A DNA stretch of 5,917 nt, from positions 1 to 5,917 of the forward strand of contig DBIS01000349.1 of assembly GCA_002296975.1 (NCBI GenBank), given 5' to 3'. The notes under the pieces were generated by a model that saw only the letters and a list, made by a program, of their open reading frames with translations, was not told the origin of the DNA and searched no databases. Made by a program: the position numbers and the translations under genes. The stretch comes from Deltaproteobacteria bacterium UBA796. Its GTDB lineage: Bacteria; Myxococcota_A; UBA796. Positions 1 through 5,917 of the stretch are shown piece after piece. Numbering within the stretch: the stretch's first letter is position 1; each line of letters starts with the position of its first letter.

Positions 1-50
1 GCGCCACGGGCCCCCCCCCCGCCGCCGCCGCGGCCGCCCCCACCCCCGGG
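1..50. repeat. Extreme G/C low-complexity tract at window edge
   Basis: Forty-eight of the first 50 bases are G or C, including a run of ten C and a GCC-repeat stretch. In the FG-GAP frame it reads as a Pro-rich then Ala-rich segment (PPP, six Ala, PTPG) just before the first visible blade. It could be a real loop or linker, but its composition differs sharply from the rest of the gene and it lies at the very edge, so an assembly or sequencing artefact is equally possible. Confidence 0.5.
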
Positions 51-1025
51 AGCCACAGCCATGTCCGCTTTGGAGAGACCATCGCCACCGATGGCGACTT
101 GGATGGCGATGGCCTCAACGACCTGCTGATCTCCAGTGTAGAGGATGACACCTATGCCTCAGATGCCGGTTCAGTCGCTGTGTTTATGGGGGGTTCCATC
201 CTGTCGACCGGGGATATATCAATCGATGACCGAGACACCCTCATCGGTGCCACCGACGCGTCGATGATGCTCGGTTTCGCCCTCAAATTTGTGGGTGATG
301 TCAACGGTGATGGCAGAGATGACATCTTGGTCGGCGCACCCGAAGCCCGACCGCATGGAACCAAGTCAGGGGCGGCGTACCTATTTTTGGGTAATGCCAC
401 CAGTTTTTCTACCGGATCGAGTCGCTTTCACACTGCTGCCGACGCCACCTATAATGGGACATCCGCTTACGATTATGCCGGCTCCGCCATCACCACCTTG
501 GGAGATATCGACGCCGACGGCTACGCAGAATTTGCGATATCCGCGCCGTTTAATGGAGATTTTTTGGACGAGGCCGGCGCCGTTTACTTGATGGTCGACC
601 CCCCCCGCACCGGTGTACACGACATCCCAGATGTGGCCGACACGGTCATCCGTGGTTCACACTCATCTGACCGGGTGGGCAGCTCACTCGCCGGAGGCAT
701 CGACTTGGACAACGACGGGGTGCCCGACCTCATCATTGGCGCCCCACGAGCGCGCACCGAAGACACCGGAAAAGGAAACGCCTTTTTAATCTATGGCCCC
801 CTCAACAGCCTTGGCGATGGCGAGATCGGCGGCGATGAGGGCATCGAGGATGGTGCTTTTGCAGGAGAGTCCATTCGAGGCGGCGCGGGGGAAACGCTTT
901 TGGGTGGCCATGACTGGAGCGGAGACGGCCTCTCGGACTTGGCGGTAACGTCGCCAGCAACCAACAGCCCTGAAGGGGTCAGCTCTGCCGGTGGCCTCTT
1001 CGTCTTTTTTGGGCGGGGAATGTAA
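3..1025 (+). CDS. FG-GAP repeat (integrin-alpha-like beta-propeller) protein, 5' end missing
   Basis: The reading frame is open from the window edge to TAA at 1023-1025 (340 codons visible), so the gene starts upstream; the internal TTG at 99 is not a credible start. Five repeats carry a calcium-binding loop of the DxDxDG type: DGDLDGDGLND (codons from 90), GDVNGDGRDD (from 294), GDIDADGYAE (from 501), IDLDNDGVPD (from 699) and HDWSGDGLSD (from 909). They recur every 66-70 residues, and the first four loops are followed by a hydrophobic strand and ISS, VGAP, ISAP or IGAP; the fifth ends in VTSP. This is the FG-GAP pattern, whose blades normally form a seven-bladed propeller, so about two blades plus any signal peptide probably lie upstream. 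The third loop ends in Glu rather than Asp, and the last blade has a shortened lead-in. The protein stops just after the last strand (LFVFFGRGM) with no C-terminal anchor. Family members are usually secreted or surface proteins; the ligand cannot be told. Confidence 0.85.
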   Translation, partial: ATGPPPAAAAAAPTPGSHSHVRFGETIATDGDLDGDGLNDLLISSVEDDTYASDAGSVAVFMGGSILSTGDISIDDRDTLIGATDASMMLGFALKFVGDVNGDGRDDILVGAPEARPHGTKSGAAYLFLGNATSFSTGSSRFHTAADATYNGTSAYDYAGSAITTLGDIDADGYAEFAISAPFNGDFLDEAGAVYLMVDPPRTGVHDIPDVADTVIRGSHSSDRVGSSLAGGIDLDNDGVPDLIIGAPRARTEDTGKGNAFLIYGPLNSLGDGEIGGDEGIEDGAFAGESIRGGAGETLLGGHDWSGDGLSDLAVTSPATNSPEGVSSAGGLFVFFGRGM

Positions 1026-1076
1026 AAAAAACCCTCAACGGCGCCCGCCAAAAGACCCGATGGCTAAAGTCCTAGC

Positions 1077-3566
1077 TTACTTGGCTGGCTCATTCTCGGC
1101 ATCCATCGGTCGGGTGTACACACCATCGACTGGAAACAATAAGGCTGACAGTTCGCCTGGCCGAATAAGCCCGATGGCTCCACCCTCGGCACTCTCCTCA
1201 TCAAAACGTTCTGGTTCTCCCTCTTCTGACCAGTTGGCCACCAACAAAGGAACCGGGTCCGCGGTGTGGTTTCCTGTGAGGCAGCTGGTGCCATGATCGG
1301 CGCTCACAACCACCCTCAATCCTTCTGTTACCGTCGGATTTTTCCACAAAAACCGCCCCAAAGCATGGTCGATCGCTGAGATGAAGTCCCGCTTTTCCAG
1401 GGGCCGCTTGTCATGGGCAGCGATATCGGTCCCTTTGAAATGTATGGCCACGAAGTTCCGGTTCTCAAACAGCGAGGCCGCAGCACCAAATTTAGCGGCC
1501 AGGTTGGTGTCGAGGTTTCCGGTCATCTCGGCGCTGGTGGCCGCCTCCATACCCACGGTTCGGGCCACACCCAGAGCGGTTGGACAGGCCGAAATTAAGG
1601 CCGCGTGCTTTGGGCTGTGTCGCGGTGATGGCATGTCGCCCACCCGAGAGGTGCCCCGGGTGATGATGCAGTTCGCTGGATACAAGCCACGACCGATTCG
1701 TTCTTGATTGAGCGGATGCCCCTCCAAAACATCGCGGGCTTTGGCCAGCAAAGCCTTGAGCGCATCGACCGTGCGCGCCGCTTCGGGGGTGTCATCCAAT
1801 GCTACAGGCTCTAAAACCCGCTGAATAAAAGCCTCTCCGCCCGGATCGGTATTGCCCACCGCAGCCGAGAGTTTCGCACCCTGCAACATGACCGTCAGCC
1901 GATGCTCATGGCCAGCATATACCCAGCCGCGAATCCCACCAGGGAGGTTCACATTGGTCAGGGTAGACACCAAGTCCTCAACCCCTGCGCGAATCCGTCC
2001 CGCTCGCCGATCCACGAGACTTCCGTCGCTGGCTACAGTCGCCATATTTCCCCGAAACAGCACCGCACCCGGGGCAAGCGGCACCCCATTACCGAGGGCC
2101 TCCAGCAAACCGCGACCGACTTGCTTGCTCGACTCGGGGTGTCCGAGCAAAGCCAACAGCCCCTCATTGGTCGAGGCCGCTTTTCCGGGCGTGTGGGTGG
2201 TCAGGACCTGCCCCTGGCCTCCCCGTCCGGCCAGTGCTTCGAGGGTGGGCGTGTCCGCTGCAGCCAAAGGGGTCAGACCCCCAAGCGCAGGATTGGGCTC
2301 ATCAGCCATGCCGTCCAGAATCAAAAACAAAGTCCGTGGCCCAGTCTCTTTGTCCTCGGGTTTCGTTGGCATTCGGATTTGGAGGACATCGTCATCCATC
2401 TCTTCAAAGGGTATGGCCCGGCTCAAATAGTCCACCACCCCGCGCACGGTCACCTCGAGGTCTTCACTCGCCACCACCACCGCATTGGCGTCCTCTGCGG
2501 CACTCAACAGATCGTCATGAATCCACCGGACCGACTGAAAGGCCTCCAAATAGGTGTTGGGGTTGCGGGTGGTCTGGGTTTTTGCCCGGCGAGGAAAACG
2601 GGATTTGTGCTTGTCTTCATCAAGGACCGCCAAAACGAGCCCCGCACCGATCGCATCAGAACCTGGGGGTAAATACCGATGAAAAGGTGGCACGATATGG
2701 GTGCCCTCCAAGATCATATGAGAACGCTCCCGAGTGGCCCGCCGAATCACAGCGCGCACCCCCACAGCCACCTGGTCACACTGTTGCCGATAGCCGGCCA
2801 ACACCCGCTCCCGAGGCTTTGAGAGCACCTTTCCCCCTTGAAGCATTCCCCGAAAAGAGTGGTCGTGGAGCCCGGGCACCACCTCCGCACTTAAGACCGT
2901 TCGCATGGTCTCTCGAATCATATCGGTGGATGTGACCGTCCGAATGCCCAAACGCACAGCAAGCTCTGTGGCCAACGTCGATTTTCCCGTACCCGTGGCC
3001 CCTCCCAAAAGCAAAAACAAGGGCCGCTCAGTGCGCCGAACCCAGCTGACGAAACGAAACCGCCTCAAGGCATGAGGGTCGCCCAAAGCCTCCAAACGCC
3101 CACACACCTCAAGCTCGAGGGCAGCCTCTTCGATCTCGATCCCTCCCCGTGAGATCAACCATAAATAAATCTCCTGGGCCAAGCGCATCGCCGCTTCATA
3201 TTCGAGTCCAGCGGTTGTTAATTGCTGAAAAACGATGCCCCGAGAATAGGGATAAACCCGGTCCCCTGCCCGCACCATTGTGCTGCCTGCCTCGGCCAAG
3301 GTGAACTGCCGCTGGGGGAATTGATCGGCGGGGATACCCAGGGTCTTTTCCACCAAAGCCCGGGTGCGCAGCTCTAGCTCCTCGGCGGTGATTTCATCGA
3401 GGGAACGAATCTCATCCCGCAACTGGTTCGAGATCGCGAAGGCATCCGCCATCTCGATACCCCGCGCGAGTAGACTCGCGGTGACCATGCCGGTCTGAAA
3501 TCGGTACCGCCCATGACGGCTCACGACTGTAGGACGGTGCTTCTTCTGATTGTCTGCCTTGCTCAT
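1077..3566 (-). CDS. Fusion: tandem ATP-cones + 2-phosphoglycerate kinase + ApgM-type phosphoglycerate mutase
   Basis: The product has 829 residues from the ATG at 3566-3564. This start places the first ATP-cone at residue 11 and leaves an 84-base gap to pstS. An in-frame ATG at 3665 would overlap the pstS start and adds unconserved sequence. No strong Shine-Dalgarno is visible. Seen: an ATP-cone-like module at about 11-77; a second at about 98-163 (VYPYSRG...TAGLEYEAA); a kinase at about 168-385 with Walker A GATGTGKST (189-197), STDMIRETMR and EGTHIVPPF, as in archaeal 2-phosphoglycerate kinase; then a complete alkaline-phosphatase-superfamily mutase at about 411-829 with ILDGMAD (Asp418), GRGLLEALG, GTDIAAHD (Asp714, His718), ADH (757-758) and His767. 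Known for these families: the kinase makes 2,3-bisphosphoglycerate from 2-phosphoglycerate and ATP, and ApgM interconverts 3- and 2-phosphoglycerate. Both are cytosolic. The metal ligands look intact, but the nucleophile position is unusual (Ser465-Thr466). The kinase substrate is inferred by family; rice LPA1-type homologues act in phytate metabolism. Confidence 0.88.
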   Translation of the reverse strand: MSKADNQKKHRPTVVSRHGRYRFQTGMVTASLLARGIEMADAFAISNQLRDEIRSLDEITAEELELRTRALVEKTLGIPADQFPQRQFTLAEAGSTMVRAGDRVYPYSRGIVFQQLTTAGLEYEAAMRLAQEIYLWLISRGGIEIEEAALELEVCGRLEALGDPHALRRFRFVSWVRRTERPLFLLLGGATGTGKSTLATELAVRLGIRTVTSTDMIRETMRTVLSAEVVPGLHDHSFRGMLQGGKVLSKPRERVLAGYRQQCDQVAVGVRAVIRRATRERSHMILEGTHIVPPFHRYLPPGSDAIGAGLVLAVLDEDKHKSRFPRRAKTQTTRNPNTYLEAFQSVRWIHDDLLSAAEDANAVVVASEDLEVTVRGVVDYLSRAIPFEEMDDDVLQIRMPTKPEDKETGPRTLFLILDGMADEPNPALGGLTPLAAADTPTLEALAGRGGQGQVLTTHTPGKAASTNEGLLALLGHPESSKQVGRGLLEALGNGVPLAPGAVLFRGNMATVASDGSLVDRRAGRIRAGVEDLVSTLTNVNLPGGIRGWVYAGHEHRLTVMLQGAKLSAAVGNTDPGGEAFIQRVLEPVALDDTPEAARTVDALKALLAKARDVLEGHPLNQERIGRGLYPANCIITRGTSRVGDMPSPRHSPKHAALISACPTALGVARTVGMEAATSAEMTGNLDTNLAAKFGAAASLFENRNFVAIHFKGTDIAAHDKRPLEKRDFISAIDHALGRFLWKNPTVTEGLRVVVSADHGTSCLTGNHTADPVPLLVANWSEEGEPERFDEESAEGGAIGLIRPGELSALLFPVDGVYTRPMDAENEPAK

Positions 3567-3650
3567 GACAACACCGTAGCACCGCTCAACAAATCGTGAT
3601 CCAATCCCCGAATCAGAATATACACCTGCTAGTCCTGCTTTGGAGACACC
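3567..3650. promoter_or_regulatory. Divergent promoter region between kinase-mutase gene and pstS
   Basis: These 84 bases separate two head-to-head genes and should hold both promoters. An AT-rich core at 3617-3624 offers a -10-like hexamer in each direction: TATACA on the plus strand (3619-3624) and TATATT on the minus strand (3622-3617, five of six matches to TATAAT). The -35 elements are weak: GTGATC at 3596-3601 lies 17 bases from the plus-strand hexamer and matches TTGACA at only three positions, and no good one is seen on the minus strand. A direct repeat CCTGCT (3625-3630 and 3634-3639, 9-base period) follows. I see no enteric-type Pho box. That promoters lie here is likely; the exact hexamers are tentative. 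Confidence 0.4.
3642..3645 (+). promoter_or_regulatory. Ribosome binding site of pstS
   Basis: GGAG lies five bases before the ATG at 3651. It fixes the start directly in front of the lipoprotein signal peptide. Confidence 0.7.
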
Positions 3651-4550
3651 ATGCGACAAGCCCATCTACTCACCCTCATCATCACGCTCATCGGCTGCGG
3701 ACGTCCGCAAAAGCAGGATGGGTCGAATGGTTCGCGATCTTCGAGCGGCCGAGTCGTCATCCAAAACAAGGGCTCTGACACCTTGGTCAACGTCGCCCAA
3801 GCGTGGGCTGAAGCTTATAAAGTCGTGGACTCCAGTGTGGCCATCGCCGTCACCGGCGGGGGATCTGGCACCGGAATCTCATCGATGATCAATGGTACGG
3901 TCGACATCGCGAATGCATCCCGGGCCATGAAAAGCAGAGAACTGGACAGCGCAAAGAACAACGGCGTCGACCCTAAAAAGTATGTGGTCGGTCACGATGC
4001 CATCGCAGTCTATTTACACAAATCCAATCCCATCTCCGAATTCACCCTCAGCCAACTCAAAAGTATTTACGGCGAGCATGGCCCTGCTGAAAAATGGTCC
4101 GATTTGGGCATCACCATCCCTGGGTGCCCATCCGATGAAATTGTCCGGGTCAGCCGCCAAAACAACTCTGGAACCTATGCATACTTCAAAAAGTCGGTCA
4201 TAAAAAAAGGTGAGTACAAGCTTGGTTCTCGCGACATGCATGGCTCAAAAGATGTGGTCGACTTGGTCGAAAATACACCTTGCGCAATCGGCTACTCCGG
4301 GCTGGCATACGCCAATGACCACATCAAGATGCCCTGCATCAAGACCACCGACGATGCCCCTTGCGTGACACCGACAGTGCCCAGCGCAGCCGACGGCAGC
4401 TACCCCATCGCGCGCCCTCTGCTGATGTACACAGCAGGTGTTCCCAAGGGTGCGGTTAAAGAATATATGGACTGGATCTTGAGCGATGCGGGACAATGCA
4501 TCATCCTCGACAAAGGCTACGCTGCTGTCCGGGAGGTCAACTGCGAATAG
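3651..4550 (+). CDS. pstS: Phosphate ABC transporter substrate-binding lipoprotein PstS
   Basis: This 299-residue protein starts with a short lipoprotein signal peptide: a hydrophobic stretch and lipobox LIGC, with Cys16 as the lipidation site, then a Gly/Ser-rich tether. It should therefore be anchored in a membrane facing the periplasm, where it binds inorganic phosphate and hands it to PstCAB. Binding-site motifs of the PstS family are visible: GSDT (41-44), GGGSGTG (69-75), ANASR (87-91) and SRQNNSGTYAYF (168-179), with Arg169 and the SGT loop as likely phosphate contacts. Where E. coli PstS has Asp56, this protein appears to have Arg91, as I recall in many short PstS proteins of other phyla. 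Six further cysteines (159, 211, 229, 238, 283, 298) suggest disulfides in the C-terminal half. It is first in the operon, 18 bases ahead of the phoU-like gene. Phosphate starvation control is expected from the family but no Pho box is seen. Confidence 0.95.
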   Translation: MRQAHLLTLIITLIGCGRPQKQDGSNGSRSSSGRVVIQNKGSDTLVNVAQAWAEAYKVVDSSVAIAVTGGGSGTGISSMINGTVDIANASRAMKSRELDSAKNNGVDPKKYVVGHDAIAVYLHKSNPISEFTLSQLKSIYGEHGPAEKWSDLGITIPGCPSDEIVRVSRQNNSGTYAYFKKSVIKKGEYKLGSRDMHGSKDVVDLVENTPCAIGYSGLAYANDHIKMPCIKTTDDAPCVTPTVPSAADGSYPIARPLLMYTAGVPKGAVKEYMDWILSDAGQCIILDKGYAAVREVNCE

Positions 4551-4559
4551 CCCCCATAC

Positions 4560-4563
4560 GGAG
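4560..4563 (+). promoter_or_regulatory. Ribosome binding site of phoU-like gene
   Basis: GGAG lies five bases before the ATG at 4569, inside the 18-base gap after the pstS stop codon. It supports this start. Confidence 0.65.
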
Positions 4564-4568
4564 CCAAT

Positions 4569-5651
4569 ATGAAGCGCTACGAAGCACGACTCGCGCACGA
4601 CATCAACGCCATCCAAAAGCGGGTGGCAAGCATCGCAGACGCTGTACGCGCCGCAGTGAACGAGGCGGTGACCGGGCTTGAGACCTTCGATAAGCAGCGA
4701 TTGTACGATGTGATCTTGGACGATCACCCCATCAATCGCGAGAGCCGAAAAATCGACTCAATGTGCCATGCTTTCGTCGCACGCCACCTGCCGGCAGCCG
4801 GGCACCTGCGTTTTGTATCTTCGGTCCTGCGACTCAATATTGGCCTGGAGCGCATCGGCGACTACGCGGTGACCATCGGTCGGGTCGGTGCACAGCTCAC
4901 GCAACCCATCCCCCCGCCCTTGATGGCCGACATCCGAGAGTTGGCCGACCAAACCATCTCCATGCTGCGCACCGCAATTCGCGCCTTTTTGGAAGAAAAT
5001 GCTGAGTTGGCGCGCCAAACCAAACCCATCGCCAAAGAGATCGACGCGGTCTATGACCGCATGTTCCACAATATCGTGGCCACTGATGATGGCAGGCCTC
5101 GGGCCGAGTTCGTTCGGGTCCTCACCATTCTCGACCAAATCGAGCGGGTGAGCGACCAAGCCAAAAACATCTGCGAAGAAGCCGTCTTTGTCGCCACCGG
5201 GGAGACTAAACAACCCAAGGTCTACAAAATTCTTTTTGTGGACCGCACCAACGGCCTGGTGAGTCAACTCGCCAAGGCCTTGGCCATCAAAGCTTTCCCG
5301 GAATCCGGTGTTTTTCATGCCGCAGGTTGGGACATTGGCCCATCCATCAACCCGGCCTTAGCGCGGATCGCCGACAAACTTGGCCTCGATGTTGAAGATG
5401 CCGCGGTGCGCAGCTTTTCTGAGCTCACCCAAAGCCCTGCCAAATACCATGTCATCGTCACGCTCGTGTCCACCGAAGATACCAAGCTCCCTCAAATCCC
5501 ATTTCACTCCATCCTCCAAAACTGGAACCTGGGCCCACGGCCAGAGGGCGATCAAGCAGAGATCGATGCCAGGGTCGATGAACTCTCCCAAAACCTGCGC
5601 GCCCATATCCGAGACTTGATGGTCACCCTTCGCGGAGAAGACGCCAGCTGA
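4569..5651 (+). CDS. phoU: PhoU-like protein fused to a degenerate LMW-phosphatase/ArsC-like domain
   Basis: The product has 360 residues; ordinary PhoU has about 220-240. Residues 1-210 form the usual two helical repeats, each with the conserved metal-binding ExxxD motif: ERIGDYA (Glu94, Asp98) and ERVSDQAKNI (Glu192, Asp196). PhoU proteins restrain the Pst transporter and pass phosphate status to the PhoR-type kinase from the cytosolic face. Residues 217-352 resemble the low-molecular-weight tyrosine phosphatase/arsenate reductase fold: a YKILFV strand, a loop, then SQLAKALA, and later YHVIVTLVS and a NW motif. The catalytic loop is broken. Where the family has a CX5R loop, this protein has DRTNGLV, with Asp225 for the Cys and Val231 for the Arg, and the later Asp-Pro general acid appears as Gly-Pro (322-323). 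It is probably catalytically dead and may bind phosphate or a partner. The stop codon overlaps the pstC start by one base. The PhoU call is firm; the C-terminal fold is an inference from weaker similarity. Confidence 0.85.
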   Translation: MKRYEARLAHDINAIQKRVASIADAVRAAVNEAVTGLETFDKQRLYDVILDDHPINRESRKIDSMCHAFVARHLPAAGHLRFVSSVLRLNIGLERIGDYAVTIGRVGAQLTQPIPPPLMADIRELADQTISMLRTAIRAFLEENAELARQTKPIAKEIDAVYDRMFHNIVATDDGRPRAEFVRVLTILDQIERVSDQAKNICEEAVFVATGETKQPKVYKILFVDRTNGLVSQLAKALAIKAFPESGVFHAAGWDIGPSINPALARIADKLGLDVEDAAVRSFSELTQSPAKYHVIVTLVSTEDTKLPQIPFHSILQNWNLGPRPEGDQAEIDARVDELSQNLRAHIRDLMVTLRGEDAS

Positions 5652-5917
5652 TGCAAAGTCCTCCCCCCACATCATCAGGCGCCCAAGATGGGCTCACGCG
5701 CGATTGGTGGATCGACCGGGTGATGGGTGGATTGATGTGGCTTGCCGGTATCTCGGCCATCTTGGCCATCATCGCAATTTTTGTGTTCATCACCAAAGAA
5801 GGTGCAGGATTTTTTGGCGGTGCCACCGGTATCAAAGAATTCTTAGGGTCACCGTTGTGGCGGCCAACCTCTGATGAAAACCCGACCTATGGCACTTTGG
5901 CCTTGATCGCCGGCACC
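5651..5917 (+). CDS. pstC: Phosphate ABC transporter permease PstC, N-terminal part
   Basis: The first 89 codons are visible and the gene runs off the window. A polar N-terminus of about 24 residues (Pro/Ser-rich, then TRDWWIDRV) leads into one membrane helix at about residues 26-48. This is followed by FITKEGAGFF, EFL, a PLWRPTSDENPTYG segment and LALIAGT, which is the conserved PstC start (membrane helix, KEG..FF, W.P....YG.L..I.GT). PstC pairs with PstA to form the phosphate channel driven by PstB. The ATG at 5651 overlaps the TGA of the preceding gene by one base (TGATG), suggesting translational coupling. GGAGAAG at 5634-5640 ends ten bases upstream, a slightly long spacing for its GGAG core. 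An alternative start at Met25 (5723) would shorten the cytosolic tail. Confidence 0.92.
   Translation, partial: MQSPPPTSSGAQDGLTRDWWIDRVMGGLMWLAGISAILAIIAIFVFITKEGAGFFGGATGIKEFLGSPLWRPTSDENPTYGTLALIAGT

Noticed and set aside
1024..1055. Possible terminator between the two convergent genes: eight A (T8 on the minus strand) next to GGCGCCCGCC
   Set aside because: On the minus strand the best stem is only three or four base pairs and is separated from the T-run by about eight bases, so it does not form a convincing intrinsic terminator in either direction.
1852..2935. Long plus-strand open frames opposite the kinase-mutase gene (e.g. 1852-2430, 1902-2672, 2234-2935)
   Set aside because: Their products are Pro/Ser/Arg-rich with no recognisable family, and the minus strand here encodes well-conserved kinase and mutase motifs; they are antisense shadows.
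3567..3650. Enteric-type Pho box upstream of pstS
   Set aside because: No pair of CTGTCAT-like repeats at 11-base spacing is visible; the CCTGCT repeat has a 9-base period and does not match.
3567..3665. Extending the kinase-mutase gene to an upstream ATG at 3665
   Set aside because: The extra 33 residues match nothing, would overlap the pstS start, and the conserved ATP-cone begins only after the ATG at 3566.
4758..5318. Minus-strand open frame of 186 codons opposite the phoU-like gene
   Set aside because: The plus strand carries clear PhoU motifs in an intact, well-spaced operon; the opposite frame shows no family features.

Overview
The window holds part of a Gram-negative bacterial chromosome with middling-high GC (by eye). 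Three things suggest Gram-negative: a lipoprotein-type phosphate-binding protein, an FG-GAP beta-propeller protein of the kind common in Myxococcota, Bradymonadota and other former Deltaproteobacteria, and dense operon packing. The lineage is an inference; there is no rRNA or other marker. Nothing looks like an insertion sequence, prophage, tRNA or CRISPR array. No stretch over 300 bases lacks a gene; the longest gap is 84 bases.

Layout. (1) 1-1025, plus strand: the 3' end of a secreted-type protein with five visible calcium-loop FG-GAP repeats. Its first ~50 bases are an almost pure G/C tract that may be a Pro/Ala linker or an assembly-edge artefact. (2) 1077-3566, minus strand, convergent with (1): an 829-residue fusion of two tandem ATP-cone-like modules, a 2-phosphoglycerate kinase and an archaeal-type cofactor-independent phosphoglycerate mutase (ApgM family). 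(3) 3567-3650: an 84-base divergent promoter region. (4) 3651-5917, plus strand: the start of a phosphate-uptake operon in the order pstS, phoU-like fusion, pstC (cut by the window edge).

How the genes may work together. PstS captures periplasmic phosphate and delivers it to a Pst ABC transporter, of which PstC is one permease. The PhoU-like protein would normally gate that transporter and its signalling to a PhoR-type kinase. Here it carries a C-terminal low-molecular-weight phosphatase/arsenate-reductase-like domain that has lost the catalytic Cys and the P-loop Arg, so it is probably a binding or sensing module. The divergent kinase-mutase would interconvert 3- and 2-phosphoglycerate and could phosphorylate 2-phosphoglycerate to 2,3-bisphosphoglycerate. 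Because it shares an upstream region with the phosphate operon, a link between phosphate status and this reaction is a reasonable hypothesis, not something the sequence proves. The most unusual items are the two fusion proteins.
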